Shown: positions 8,871 to 18,485, counted from the first letter of the stretch. The stretch is DNA of 64,000 nt from [Leptolyngbya] sp. PCC 7376 (GCF_000316605.1 NC_019683.1:3084036-3148035); one strand, 5' to 3'. Numbers and translations: made by a program. The notes: generated by a model not told the origin, from the sequence alone.

Positions 8871-9689
8871 ATGTTGTCTGGTAAGCAGTTGGGAAAAGGA
8901 AATATTGAGCTGAGTCCCAAAGCTCATCCTGAAAGATTTTTTCTGTTAGGTGGGGCTTGGCTGATAATGATGACAATGGCAGTCATGGGTGGTTCTGCCA
9001 TCGTGAATCCTGATAAGCGTTTACCGGTCATTGATCCTTTGCTAGAGATGATCGCTGCTGCGAAACAACGGGAATCAGTATTTACACCAGTCAAGAAGCA
9101 CTATAAAGAAGCAAAAAGAGCGGATAAAACACTCGACCTTGTGTCGCCTGTAACTTTGGCTCAAGATTATTTCACGGATGCAGTAGAGTCTCAATCAGAT
9201 GTGCTTTCGATTGCTGATGGCATAGTAGAGCCAATCTCAGAAAGTGCCTCTCAATCAGTACCTCCTGTGCCTGCAACACCTCGGGATAATGTCCCCACTT
9301 GGATGTATCTCGCAATTACAGGGAGCTGCATTTCAGGTTCTTCGATTTTGACGCTGTTGCTCTACAAATTGACGGCGGCAAAGGCTACTAAATCTCAAAA
9401 GCGAGCCCGGAAATCTCCTCATTCTCGTGTAGCTCAAGCAAATCGAGTGAAAATCCCGGTGGTAAATGTACCGGCGATCGCCCCCCTGAAAATTTCGACA
9501 CCAAAAGCTGTTGCCCCCCCTCAACTAAAAATCGAGCCTATTGTCGATCCAGAACCCGCAGCTACTCCAAAACATTCTCGCGCTGAATATCTTGCAAGAC
9601 TTGCTCAAAACGCGAAACAACAATCCCCGCAGAGCTTGGTGGAAATGATGGATATCCGTCGTCGCAATCACCTCGCGCCTTTTTCTTAA
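8871..9689 (+). CDS. Hypothetical protein with two membrane segments
   Basis: 272 residues, family not recognised. A hydrophobic segment lies at about 24-45 (LLGGAWLIMMTMAVMGGSAIV) and a second at about 145-166 (YLAITGSCISGSSILTLLLY). The roughly 100-residue stretch between them is hydrophilic and would lie on the opposite side from both termini. The C-terminus is basic and proline-rich, with Lys/Arg clusters (QKRARKSPHSR) and repeated PK/AP motifs, ending in a short helix (EYLARLAQNAKQQSP). GAGGAG lies about 10 bases before the ATG at 8871. No neighbour gives a role. Confidence 0.7.
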   Translation: MLSGKQLGKGNIELSPKAHPERFFLLGGAWLIMMTMAVMGGSAIVNPDKRLPVIDPLLEMIAAAKQRESVFTPVKKHYKEAKRADKTLDLVSPVTLAQDYFTDAVESQSDVLSIADGIVEPISESASQSVPPVPATPRDNVPTWMYLAITGSCISGSSILTLLLYKLTAAKATKSQKRARKSPHSRVAQANRVKIPVVNVPAIAPLKISTPKAVAPPQLKIEPIVDPEPAATPKHSRAEYLARLAQNAKQQSPQSLVEMMDIRRRNHLAPFS

Positions 9690-9722
9690 GGGTGTTGAAA
9701 GCGAATGAATTCCAAGGGCGGG

Positions 9723-9752
9723 AACATTGTATCCACCGCAAAGCTCTATAAT
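9723..9752 (+). promoter_or_regulatory. Possible sigma70-type promoter before the DUF4330 gene
   Basis: A perfect TATAAT at 9747-9752 lies about 30 bases before the ATG at 9781. The best -35 candidate is a weak AACATT at 9723-9728 with an 18-base gap. It would drive the DUF4330, ABC permease, rimB and rimK genes. Confidence 0.3.
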
Positions 9753-9780
9753 GGCTGCGTTAATCTTTTTCCCTTAAGTT

Positions 9781-10314
9781 ATGGCTCTGCTGGATTCTAA
9801 AGGACGTTTGTTCGGCAAAATTAGTGTTCTCGATGTCGGGGCGATCGCCATTGTGCTTGCGGTGATCATCGGCATCTTTTTCTTGCCAGGAAATTCAGGT
9901 TCAGTGGCGCAGATTGGTGCCAACGTAAAAACTGTCGAAGTGGAACTATTGGTGCGCGGCTTAAGCGTTAAAAACCCTGACCGTTTTGTCCAAGAATTCC
10001 GCGACTCTGAAACAACTTCGGTTGTAATCCGGAACCAGCCTTTCGCGAATATAGGGATCAAATCTATTGAAAGATTGCCCCGCACCACCCCTGTTCCTCA
10101 ACCCGATGGCACAGTGGAAGCCTTGCCAGACCCTCGTCCTGAAGTTGAAGATATTACTGATCTGAAAATTATTTTAACTAGCGATGCTGAGCTAACCGAT
10201 AACGGTTTTGTATTCGGTAATAACAAAGTAAAAGTGGGTCATACACTCCGCTTAGAAGGCTATAGCTATGACTTTAACGGCAGCGTGATTGATATCCGTG
10301 CAGTGGAAGAATAA
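9781..10314 (+). CDS. DUF4330 family protein
   Basis: 177 residues. The N-terminus (LLDSKGRLFGKISVLDVGA) followed by one membrane helix (about 22-40) is the DUF4330 hallmark of cyanobacteria. The remainder (about 45-177) is a beta-rich domain, probably outside the cytoplasm, with VEVELLVRGL and a conserved end (VKVGHTLRLEGYSYDFNGSV). Function unknown. The next gene starts 22 bases later on the same strand, so the two are probably co-transcribed. Confidence 0.85.
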   Translation: MALLDSKGRLFGKISVLDVGAIAIVLAVIIGIFFLPGNSGSVAQIGANVKTVEVELLVRGLSVKNPDRFVQEFRDSETTSVVIRNQPFANIGIKSIERLPRTTPVPQPDGTVEALPDPRPEVEDITDLKIILTSDAELTDNGFVFGNNKVKVGHTLRLEGYSYDFNGSVIDIRAVEE

Positions 10315-10335
10315 TCTTTTAAGTTTGGGTGACCA

Positions 10336-11118
10336 ATGCAGAAATATTGGCGAATTTTAAAGCTTTTTTGGTCAACGGCGATCGCCGCAGAATTGGAATA
10401 TCGCCTCAATTTTGTGATTGCAGCAATTAGTAGCGTTGGAAATTTAGCTGGAAGTCTTTTTAGCCTGTTTTTGTTTTATCGGACAGGCTACCAGTTTGCT
10501 GGCTGGACATGGCAGGAAGCAATGCTCGTTGTCGGGATGTTTACCTTTTTGCAAGGCATTTCCCAAACCTTTCTGTCGCCAAACCTGAATCGCATCGTCG
10601 ATCAAGTCCAACAAGGGACTCTCGATTACGTCTTACTCAAACCGATCAGTAGTCAATTTTGGTTATCGACTCGTATGGTGTCGCCATGGGGACTCCCAAA
10701 TTTGCTGCTTGGCTGTTTGATTTTGCTTTATATAGGCACTCAATTAGGTTTAACGCCGTTGAGTTTTGGATTAAGCCTGCTGCCGATCGCCTGTGGCATT
10801 TTAATCCTCTATAGCCTCTGGTTCATGTTGGGGGCAACCAGTATTTGGTTTGTCAAAATCTATAACGTGACGGCTGTGCTCCAGGGTTTTCTTGATGCAG
10901 GACGTTATCCAATTACTGCCTATCCTGCGGTTTATCGCTTTTTCTTTACGTTCGTTGTGCCAGTCACTTTCTTGACCACCGTCCCCGCAGAAACAATGCT
11001 TGGGCGATCGCCAATTGGCTGGATAATTGGAGCAGGTTTTTTAGGAGCAATCCTATTATGTTTATCTAATTTGGTGTGGCGTTTTGCGTTGCGGTTTTAT
11101 ACCAGTGCATCGAGCTGA
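10336..11118 (+). CDS. ABC-2 family permease (DUF990-type)
   Basis: 260-residue six-helix membrane protein. The N-terminus KLFWSTAIAAELEYRLNFV, the FYRTGYQFAGWTWQEAMLVVGMFT segment, and LNRIVDQVQQGTLDYVLLKPISSQFW match the ABC-2 subfamily (DUF990/YcbE-like) that usually works with a second permease and an ATPase. Neither partner is adjacent. The position between DUF4330 and rimB suggests co-transcription. Substrate unknown. The ATG at 10336 follows a GGTGA-like site. Confidence 0.82.
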   Translation: MQKYWRILKLFWSTAIAAELEYRLNFVIAAISSVGNLAGSLFSLFLFYRTGYQFAGWTWQEAMLVVGMFTFLQGISQTFLSPNLNRIVDQVQQGTLDYVLLKPISSQFWLSTRMVSPWGLPNLLLGCLILLYIGTQLGLTPLSFGLSLLPIACGILILYSLWFMLGATSIWFVKIYNVTAVLQGFLDAGRYPITAYPAVYRFFFTFVVPVTFLTTVPAETMLGRSPIGWIIGAGFLGAILLCLSNLVWRFALRFYTSASS

Positions 11119-11144
11119 TTCTCATTTTTTCTGCTAGAAAGTCT

Positions 11145-11603
11145 ATGAAAAAATCCTCGCCTTTGACAGTGATTGGCTGGCGTGAATATGTTTCTCTGCC
11201 AGGATTTAATCTCCCTCTAATTTGCGCAAAAATTGATACTGGTGCAGCATCTTCGTCGATCCATGCGACCAATATCGAATATTTTCAAGAGGGCGATCGC
11301 CAAATGATTCGCTTTACAATTCATCCTCACCAACGCCACATCCACGACACCGTCACCCTTGTTGCTCCCCTCGTCGAACACCGCACTATTAAAAGCTCCA
11401 ACGGTCATAAACAAAGCCGTCCCGTGATCACAACGTCTATCGAGCTCGGCAAATATCTGTGGCAAATTGAGCTCAATCTCACGAATCGATCATTAATGGG
11501 CTATCGTATGCTGATCGGACGGCAAGCTTTACGTGAGCGCTTTATCGTTGATGTCAACAAATCTTTTGTTCAGAGTCATTCTGGGCAGCCGCAGTTCCTA
11601 TGA
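11145..11603 (+). CDS. rimB: RimB-like ATP-dependent zinc protease (retropepsin fold)
   Basis: 152 residues from the ATG at 11145; a longer frame from 11076 would overlap the permease and is unlikely. The motif [15 protein letters not shown] is the retropepsin-like DTGA active site of the ATP-dependent zinc protease family (DUF785/RimB). The C-terminal [18 protein letters not shown] is also typical. Its stop overlaps the rimK start by 4 bases (ATGA). In Pseudomonas, RimB trims the glutamate tails that RimK adds to ribosomal protein S6; the same pairing is inferred here. Confidence 0.85.
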   Translation: MKKSSPLTVIGWREYVSLPGFNLPLICAKIDTGAASSSIHATNIEYFQEGDRQMIRFTIHPHQRHIHDTVTLVAPLVEHRTIKSSNGHKQSRPVITTSIELGKYLWQIELNLTNRSLMGYRMLIGRQALRERFIVDVNKSFVQSHSGQPQFL

Positions 11604-12505
11604 AAATTGCGATTCTCTCCCAAAACGCGAAGCTTTATTCCACCAGTCGTCTCAAGGAAGCTGCAGCCAAGCGAGGTCATCAAGTTCAGGTGATCGACTT
11701 TTTACGTTGCTACATGAATATCACTTCCCACAAACCCATCATTATCTATAAAGGGCAACAGCTAAATAACTTTGATGCCATCATTCCGCGAATCGCAGCA
11801 TCTGTAACCTTTTACGGAACTGCGGTTGTACGTCAGTTTGAAATTATGGGGGTATTTGCGGCGAATACTTCCCAGGCTATTTCACGCTCCCGAGATAAGC
11901 TGCGATCGCTCCAGATTTTGGCGCAAAAAGGGATTGGTTTACCGGTTACAGGGTTTGCCCATGCCACCGAAGATATTGAAGGTCTTCTCGAAACGGTGGG
12001 TGGCGCACCTGTTGTGATTAAGTTGCTCGAAGGGACTCAAGGCATTGGAGTGGTTTTAGCGGAAACGAAACAGGCTGCGACCTCGGTTATTGAGGCATTT
12101 CGGGGCTTAGATGCCAATATTTTGGTGCAAGAATTTATTAAAGAAGCGAATGGAATGGATATCCGCTGTTTCGTGATTGGCGATAAAGTCGTAGCGTCGA
12201 TGAAACGTCAGGGAGCAGAGGGAGAGTTTCGTTCAAATTTACACCGGGGCGGTAGTGCTTCAAAAATCAAATTGACTCCTGAGGAACGGCGTACCGCGGT
12301 GCGAGCAGCAAAGGCAATGGGATTGCGAGTTGCAGGAGTGGATTTATTGCGGTCAAATCATGGCCCTGTGGTGATGGAAATTAATTCTTCACCGGGTTTG
12401 GAAGGGATCGAAAAAACATCAGGGGTTGATGTTGCTAGCAAGATTATTGAATATCTCGAAAAGAATGCTTCGCCTTCTAAAAATACTGACCGCATTAAAT
12501 ATTAG
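11600..12505 (+). CDS. rimK: RimK-type alpha-L-glutamate ligase
   Basis: 301-residue ATP-grasp enzyme. Visible are [18 protein letters not shown] at the N-terminus, [21 protein letters not shown], the ATP-binding [34 protein letters not shown] and the metal-binding end [16 protein letters not shown]. It adds glutamate residues to the C-terminus of a target, classically ribosomal protein S6. The length matches E. coli RimK (300). Translation is probably coupled to the upstream rimB by the ATGA overlap. It ends 11 bases before the convergent esterase gene. Confidence 0.93.
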   Translation: MKIAILSQNAKLYSTSRLKEAAAKRGHQVQVIDFLRCYMNITSHKPIIIYKGQQLNNFDAIIPRIAASVTFYGTAVVRQFEIMGVFAANTSQAISRSRDKLRSLQILAQKGIGLPVTGFAHATEDIEGLLETVGGAPVVIKLLEGTQGIGVVLAETKQAATSVIEAFRGLDANILVQEFIKEANGMDIRCFVIGDKVVASMKRQGAEGEFRSNLHRGGSASKIKLTPEERRTAVRAAKAMGLRVAGVDLLRSNHGPVVMEINSSPGLEGIEKTSGVDVASKIIEYLEKNASPSKNTDRIKY

Positions 12506-12516
12506 GCTTTGATTTT

Positions 12517-13407
12517 TTAGTCGAAAAATAGTTGCAAAATATTGGGCAGGCGATCGCCCCAAGAATTGATGCTGTGACTACCATTGGGATCTTCAACGAT
12601 GAATAAATTATGGTCTTCTTGATAGTCAAATTCTGTGGTTAAAACCTGAATCATTTCCATACAACGACATTGAGAACGAATTTCATATTCATTCCCTGGG
12701 TCATCGCGTAAACCCCAATCCAAATAAATTTTAGGACGTAGATCTGGTTCGAGTAGCGTAGAAGTGAGAGCAAACATTAACGCCGAATTCTGGAGCTTAA
12801 TTTTAAAGGCCTTGTCTAAATTGCTCATTGAATAGCTTGGACTATCTAAACCCAACCAAAAGGAAGGTGATAGGGTAGCGACTTGTGGAAATTGGCGGGG
12901 ATGTTTGCAGGCGGTGTAGAAGGCGGCTAGTCCCCCGCGAGATGCCCCCAAAATGACGGTTGAGTGGGGAATTGTTCGGTAGTTTTCGTCGATAAAAGGT
13001 TTGAGTCCCTTCGCTAGATAACGGCTATATTCTTCTAGACCGCCGTCATCTTCTGGGATATGGGAATATTCATAGTGGCGATCGCCTGAACAGATAGCCA
13101 CCACAATAATTTTTTTGAGTTGGTCTCGTAGATAAAGTTGACTGAGTTTTTCAGCGACTTGCCAACTTTGCTCAGTTTCGCCATCCCCAAAGAAAATATC
13201 ATCGCCATCGTTGCAGTAGAGCACAGAATAACGGTCTGGACTCACTTCATAATCGCGGGGAATAAAGACATGAATTTTGCGCGGCTGGTCAAAATGTTCA
13301 CCGAAACCAGATAGCTGAAAATTATCGTAGGTATGGAAAAAAACACCCCAATGTCCATGGTCATGGAACCATGCCTGCTGTCCGCCTCGCTCAAATGCTT
13401 CTGCCAT
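12517..13407 (-). CDS. Alpha/beta-hydrolase fold esterase (enterochelin esterase-like)
   Basis: 296 residues. The nucleophile elbow GASRGGLAAFYTA and the HSINSWGDRLP C-terminal His region fit the putative-esterase family related to enterochelin esterase and esterase D. The N-terminal part (KIHVFIPRDYEVSPDRYSVLYCNDGDD) is the usual first strand. No signal peptide, so probably cytosolic. Substrate unknown; a siderophore role is not supported by the neighbours. The ATG at 13407 starts MAEAFERGG. Confidence 0.8.
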   Translation of the reverse strand: MAEAFERGGQQAWFHDHGHWGVFFHTYDNFQLSGFGEHFDQPRKIHVFIPRDYEVSPDRYSVLYCNDGDDIFFGDGETEQSWQVAEKLSQLYLRDQLKKIIVVAICSGDRHYEYSHIPEDDGGLEEYSRYLAKGLKPFIDENYRTIPHSTVILGASRGGLAAFYTACKHPRQFPQVATLSPSFWLGLDSPSYSMSNLDKAFKIKLQNSALMFALTSTLLEPDLRPKIYLDWGLRDDPGNEYEIRSQCRCMEMIQVLTTEFDYQEDHNLFIVEDPNGSHSINSWGDRLPNILQLFFD

Positions 13408-13485
13408 CGCTGTGATCTATAGGATTAGCTATCCAAGGTATATTATTTCGTTACTTTGCAGGCGATCGCCCGACAAAATGAGCCA

Positions 13486-13665
13486 ATGAGACATCGCGAA
13501 AAAAACTGCGCCCACTGTCAAAAACTCACTGAAGTTTGTTATCGCATCCAGTATGACGAAACCCAAAAATGGCATCTTGTTTGTCCGTCTTGCCAAAAGC
13601 AATTGAAAAAAGAAAGTCCGTTATACCGATATGGTGGCACTTGGAAAGCAAAGAAAAGAAAATAG
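13486..13665 (+). CDS. Small zinc-ribbon protein
   Basis: 59 residues from the ATG at 13486 (a TTG at 13456 would extend it by 10). Two CxxC pairs, CAHC and CPSC, are separated by about 26 residues and form a probable zinc ribbon; the C-terminus is strongly basic (GGTWKAKKRK). Similar short proteins occur in other cyanobacteria, without known function. It lies between the esterase and the first kinase gene and is flanked by HIP1 sites. Confidence 0.7.
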   Translation: MRHREKNCAHCQKLTEVCYRIQYDETQKWHLVCPSCQKQLKKESPLYRYGGTWKAKKRK

Positions 13666-13847
13666 TTTGGCGATCGCCCCAAAAGAGGTTTTGTCTCATC
13701 GGAAAATCCCTCAGATAAATATTTTTATAGGAAATATTGCCTATAATTCCGAAATGTTTAATGGTGAAAATGGAGAGAAGAGAAACGACTTAATTTTCAG
13801 CAATTAGCTTTAATCATTTTCTGTTCAGGGATTAATGGGTGCAGCCA

Positions 13848-15116
13848 ATGCGACAACATCTTCAAGGGAAACTTATTCAAAATCGCTACCGGATTGAATC
13901 TGTCCTTGGGCAAGGTGGGAATGCCATTGTTTATAAAGCTCATGATCTAGAGGGCGATCGCCCCGTCGCTCTAAAGGCAATGTCACTGCGATATTTGAAA
14001 GGTTGGAAACAACTCGAATTATTTGAACGAGAAGCAGAAATACTCAAAAAACTGAATCACCCAAGAATTCCGCGTTATCTGGAATACTTCACCGTTGATT
14101 TGTCGGATGATCAATTGTTTTATTTGGTGCAGGAGCTAGCTGATGGGAAATCTTTTGCTGAGCTAGTAGAAAGTGGGTGGCGAAGCAATGAATCTGGCAT
14201 CAAGGAAATCGCCAGTCAAATTCTAGAGATTTTAGAGTATTTACACAGCCAAAATCCGTCAGTTTTGCATCGGGATATCAAGCCGCAGAACTTGATTTTA
14301 GGGAAAGACAATCAAGTTTATTTGATTGATTTTGGGGCGGTACAAGATATCGACCAAACTGCAAGTTCGAGTAGTAATACTGTTGTGGGGACATTTGGAT
14401 ATATGGCTCCGGAACAATATATTGGTCAATGTGTTCCTGCTACTGATTTATATGCGCTTGGTGCAACGCTAATTTATTTATTGACCCATCGCCAGCCCTC
14501 TGAAATTATCTTAGAAAATTTTCAGCTCAATTTTTACCATCATCTCAAAATTTCCAACCAATTTATGATTTGGTTAGAAAAAATGCTAAAACCAGATCTA
14601 GAAGAACGTTTTAAATCAGCAACAGAGGCAATAGAAATATTAGGCAAAAAAAACTTTATTTTTTCTGCTCCAGCAAAACAGAAAAATTGGAAATATATAC
14701 TCCCATTAATAGGAGGAATTATTGCTATCATTACGATTAGTAATTATTTCAAATACCCAATTCTCAATATACTTGAGATAACCCCTAAAGAGATCTACAT
14801 TGCAGCTAGTGAAGGGGATATTAAAACTATTCAAAATTATTTAAAAAAGGGTGGTAGTCCAAATGGTTTAGGCTCCCATACAAGTTTTGCTCCTCATATT
14901 AAAGGTGCTTGGCAATCGCTAACCCCGCTTCATGCTGCAAATACACCCGAAGTTGCTCAACTTCTCATTGATTATGGAGCTAATATAAATGCCCAAACGG
15001 AAGATGGTTTTACACCTTTGCATCTGACGAGTTCTCCAGAAGTTGCACAATTATTGATCGACAATGGTGCAGATCTAAATATGCAAGCGACTTTCACTTT
15101 TACAGGTGATGACTGA
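13848..15116 (+). CDS. Ser/Thr protein kinase with ankyrin repeats, cut short by an in-frame stop
   Basis: N-terminal part of a kinase-ankyrin protein. The kinase domain (about 10-265) has VLGQGGNAIVYKA, VALKAMSL with the ATP lysine, HRDIKPQN, DFGAVQ and GTFGYMAPEQ. One membrane helix follows (ILPLIGGIIAIITISNYF), then ankyrin repeats (TPLHAANTPEVAQLLIDYGANINAQ and another). A TGA at 15114 ends the frame, but the same frame continues with further ankyrin repeats to 16118. The ATG at 13848 is chosen because the spacing to LIQNRY matches the next kinase exactly; a GTG at 13839 is also possible. Confidence 0.85.
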   Translation: MRQHLQGKLIQNRYRIESVLGQGGNAIVYKAHDLEGDRPVALKAMSLRYLKGWKQLELFEREAEILKKLNHPRIPRYLEYFTVDLSDDQLFYLVQELADGKSFAELVESGWRSNESGIKEIASQILEILEYLHSQNPSVLHRDIKPQNLILGKDNQVYLIDFGAVQDIDQTASSSSNTVVGTFGYMAPEQYIGQCVPATDLYALGATLIYLLTHRQPSEIILENFQLNFYHHLKISNQFMIWLEKMLKPDLEERFKSATEAIEILGKKNFIFSAPAKQKNWKYILPLIGGIIAIITISNYFKYPILNILEITPKEIYIAASEGDIKTIQNYLKKGGSPNGLGSHTSFAPHIKGAWQSLTPLHAANTPEVAQLLIDYGANINAQTEDGFTPLHLTSSPEVAQLLIDNGADLNMQATFTFTGDD

Positions 15117-16118
15117 GAGCCAAGGCTTAAAGAACCAATCATTAATTCAACAGTCACTTTGCCTAATGCTTTGTTTTTTCGACTTGGCACTCCTCTACAT
15201 TTCAATCCATCAATAGAAGTGTTGCAGATTTTAATTAGCAATGGTGCTGATATCAATGCAAAAAATTTTCTAGGGTATACTTCACTTCACACAGCTGCAA
15301 AACTATGCAATCACGAAATGGCAGCATTACTTCTTCAGCAGGATATTGATATCAATCAGAGACATAAACCACAAAATAGTGATGAATACGCCACAACACC
15401 ACTTCATTTAGCTGCGTCCTGCTGGTCTACTCAAGAACAAAAATATCAAACAATTAAGGTTCTTTTGGAAAATGGCGCAGATGTTGATGAAGTAAACTCA
15501 AATGGAGAAATTGCATTACATCGCGCTGTTACAGAAGTCAAAAAGAATAATGATCTCGATACAACTAACAATATTCTGACATTGTTATTAGAGTATGGTA
15601 GCGATATTAATGCAATAGATAATAAAGGTCAGTCTATTCTCTTTAAAGTTAAGGACGTAAATACAGCAAAATTCTTAATTAAAAGGGGTGCTGATGTCAA
15701 TCATCGAGACCATCTTGGAAATAGTTTAATTCATGAAGGTGTACTGATTGACAACGAGGAGATAATTGATTTTTGGATTGAGAATGGTGTTGATATTAAT
15801 GTTGAAAACTTTGAAAATGAAACAGCTTTGTCTTTGGTATTTAGTCCACTCATGGTGAATGAAAAAATGGCGGTTTTCTTACTGAATCTGGGAGCCGTTC
15901 CGAATGTTTTAGATGAGGAAGGCAATACACTATTACATAAGGCAGTATTTGAAAATTGGTTGAACTGCGCAGAGATTTTAATTGAGAAAGGTATCGATAT
16001 TCATCATGGAAATAATCAAGGTGAAACTCCATTTGAGATGGTGCAATATAATTTTGAAAGGTTTGGTTCCGAATACAGAGAAATGTTGAAATTATTTAAA
16101 ACTATAGATAGTGAATAA
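15117..16118 (+). pseudogene. Ankyrin-repeat C-terminal part separated from the kinase by one TGA
   Basis: In frame with the kinase gene, directly after its TGA. It encodes about 330 residues of ankyrin repeats (for example IEVLQILISNGADINAKNFLGYTSLHTA, TPLHLAASCWST, VLLENGADVDEVNSNGEIALHRAV, ILIEKGIDIHHGNNQGETPFE). No ATG or ribosome binding site lies near the break; the first possible start is a TTG at 15159. Reading the TGA as TGG would give one 757-residue protein. It is therefore a nonsense-split gene, a readthrough case or a sequence error. AT-rich and without HIP1. Confidence 0.75.
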
Positions 16119-16161
16119 TAGCTTTATTGATTTTTATATTGAGTGTAGTTAGAAAATAAAG

Positions 16162-17664
16162 ATGAAACCTTCTTTAAAAGATGATTTGATACAAAATCGT
16201 TATCAGATCGACTCTATTTTAGGTCAAGGAGGTATGGCCACTACCTTTAGAGCCCAAGATTTGGAGTCGAATCGAGAGGTCGCGATTAAAAGAATTTCCT
16301 TAAGGCATACCGAGAATTTTAAAGTTATTTCCCTTTTTGAGAGAGAAGCTAATATCCTGCGACAGCTGGAACACTCTGGAATTCCTGATTATGTGGATTT
16401 TTTTCAAGTCGAAGAAGAAAACAATACTTTTTTCTATTTAGTTCAAGAACTTGTTACAGGCAAATCTTTAGATACATTAATTGAAGAAGGTTGGCGACCT
16501 AGTGAAAAAGAAGTCAAAAATATTGCGATACAACTTTTAGATATTCTGATTTATCTTCAGCAACTCACACCACCAGTTATTCACCGCGATATTAAACCCG
16601 CAAATATTATTCTCTCTGAAAATAAGGTTTACCTTGTGGACTTTGGTGCAGTACAGCATGTTTATCACAAGACGATTACAGGTGGTAGCACTGTCATTGG
16701 CACGATTGGCTATATGGCACCCGAACAATTCCGTGGACAATCGAGACTTTCCACTGATCTCTATGGCCTTGGCACAACTCTTATTTCTTTATTGACTGGG
16801 CGATCGCCTGCCAATTTCCCTCAGAAGAAACACAAAATCCAATTTAAAGATTACGTTGATATTTCAGAAGATTTTTTTAATTGGATTAATGTCCTCATCG
16901 AACCCAATAGTTCAGATCGTTACTACTGCGCCAAAGAAGCATTCGCCGAACTCCAAAAAATCCAGACATTTCTCACGAATAAGAATTTTGAAAACTATCA
17001 CAAAAAGCGCCATACAGTTATTCTTGTCAAGAATAAGGAAAACCTATTTCTACAAATTTCCCCAAAGCTATCTGGAACACTCCTCGATAAAATTCTCCGA
17101 GCCGTTGCATTCCTCTTTAAAAACTACATTCTTCTATCAGTAATTGCCTGCATCATTTCGATTTTTGTGCCGGGGGTATTGCTGCGACTCGCTTCTTATC
17201 TCGTCTATACACCAGGCAATGCTATCTTCCATATCTTGATGTGGCTGGGTTATACCAGTTTTATTAGCATTGTTTTAGTCGATTATCTCAGACGCTTTAG
17301 AAGTCGAGTTGAATTAAAAATAAATCATGATTCCTATCATATCAAGCGAAGATTAATGGGAATAACCTATCGAAATAAGACGGTTGAAAATAATAATTCA
17401 GTTGAACAATTTCGGAAGCTTTTAATTGGTCTCAATAAAGAAGATAAAAATATGCTTCTGCATGAAATCAAGACTTTTCTACAACCACAAAGCACTCAAA
17501 CTAAAGAGGCCGATTTTTCTGTCAATCAGCGAGATATCGACACAATGCCTATGACGGTACCTCCCTCGCTTAATGCTCCGACAGTCCCAATTTCAGAACC
17601 AAATCATGAGACTGCTAAAACAATCATTTCTGAGCCCCAGACTGCGCCCACTGAGTTGAGCTAA
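16162..17664 (+). CDS. Ser/Thr protein kinase with membrane anchor
   Basis: 500 residues. The kinase domain (about 10-270) has ILGQGGMATTFRAQD, VAIKRIS with the ATP lysine, HRDIKPANI, VDFGAVQ and GTIGYMAPEQ. Two hydrophobic segments follow at about 318-345 and 350-375, then a cytosolic region with KINHDSYHIKRRLMGITYR and a Pro/Thr-rich tail. It is a close paralogue of the preceding kinase (same N-terminal spacing, VQELxxGKS and EEGWRPSE blocks) and starts 43 bases after it. Cyanobacterial Pkn2/Hanks-type kinases signal in stress and motility; the target here is unknown. Confidence 0.9.
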   Translation: MKPSLKDDLIQNRYQIDSILGQGGMATTFRAQDLESNREVAIKRISLRHTENFKVISLFEREANILRQLEHSGIPDYVDFFQVEEENNTFFYLVQELVTGKSLDTLIEEGWRPSEKEVKNIAIQLLDILIYLQQLTPPVIHRDIKPANIILSENKVYLVDFGAVQHVYHKTITGGSTVIGTIGYMAPEQFRGQSRLSTDLYGLGTTLISLLTGRSPANFPQKKHKIQFKDYVDISEDFFNWINVLIEPNSSDRYYCAKEAFAELQKIQTFLTNKNFENYHKKRHTVILVKNKENLFLQISPKLSGTLLDKILRAVAFLFKNYILLSVIACIISIFVPGVLLRLASYLVYTPGNAIFHILMWLGYTSFISIVLVDYLRRFRSRVELKINHDSYHIKRRLMGITYRNKTVENNNSVEQFRKLLIGLNKEDKNMLLHEIKTFLQPQSTQTKEADFSVNQRDIDTMPMTVPPSLNAPTVPISEPNHETAKTIISEPQTAPTELS

Positions 17665-17690
17665 AAATACGGCGATCGCCCATTTATTTT

Positions 17691-18458
17691 TTACTGTTGT
17701 AATAATGTGGCGCGACTTAATCCCTCTGGGCAAATTTTGTGTTGACGCATGTCGTATACCCCGCACCACAAAACATCCTCATCCAATTTAGGCATAGGCA
17801 CCTCTATTGACTCATCATCGAGACGCTCTAAGCGAATAATGTAATCAACCAAATCTTCTTCCAAATCAAAATCTCCCTCGTCCTCTTGCCCCACGTAGAA
17901 TTTCAGCCATAGAGGAATCGGCTGATTCGGGTGAGTCTCATCCCACCAAGTGAGAATGTCATCCTCATCAATCTCTGCATCTTCCCAGAGCTCATCTGCA
18001 TTAATGCTCGACGCGAAAGCATAGATTTCAACAAGATAAGTTCCCGGTGTGACTTTCACTTTTTGAAACGCTTGATTATAAGGATCTGATGGCGAAAACT
18101 GCGTGAGGGCTTCCTCAAAATCCTCGGGCAAACCACCACCCATCACCATAAATTCGCCACAAGGAATATGCAGCTTTCCTTGTAGTCGTCCAATCCATTC
18201 TTGCTCTTCTTTTTCCGTTAAATCACCCACAACAATCAGCGCATCATCAAGGCAACAATCCGCAGGGAAATACAGCGGTAAGCAAATCCCTTTTTCTAAT
18301 AAATTTTGCAAAACATCAGGTTCGTGGCTCTGGAGGCGATCGCCAATTTCTTTTGCTGTTAAACCACTTCCGCCGAGGCTAGTGGAACCGAGAACATACC
18401 AATAACCATCATTGAAAAAGCCTTCATGAATGGGAATAATTTGGCGATCGCCTGACAT
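17691..18458 (-). CDS. Hypothetical acidic cytosolic protein
   Basis: 255 residues, family not recognised. Strongly acidic, especially in the second half (DELWEDAEIDEDDILTWW and EDEGDFDLEEDLVDYIIRLE). No signal peptide, membrane segment or catalytic motif that I can name. The N-terminal HEGFFNDGYWYVLGSTSLGGSGLTAKEIG and a CGEFMVMGGGLPEDFEEAL block look well folded. It starts at the ATG 18458 and lies 27 bases downstream of cysK on the same strand, so co-transcription is possible. Confidence 0.7.
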   Translation of the reverse strand: MSGDRQIIPIHEGFFNDGYWYVLGSTSLGGSGLTAKEIGDRLQSHEPDVLQNLLEKGICLPLYFPADCCLDDALIVVGDLTEKEEQEWIGRLQGKLHIPCGEFMVMGGGLPEDFEEALTQFSPSDPYNQAFQKVKVTPGTYLVEIYAFASSINADELWEDAEIDEDDILTWWDETHPNQPIPLWLKFYVGQEDEGDFDLEEDLVDYIIRLERLDDESIEVPMPKLDEDVLWCGVYDMRQHKICPEGLSRATLLQQ

Positions 18459-18485
18459 GATTTTCCTTAAATCTGGAGAGAAAAG

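Noticed and set aside
12517-13407. Siderophore esterase role for the alpha/beta hydrolase
   Set aside because: Only the fold is similar; no siderophore genes are nearby.
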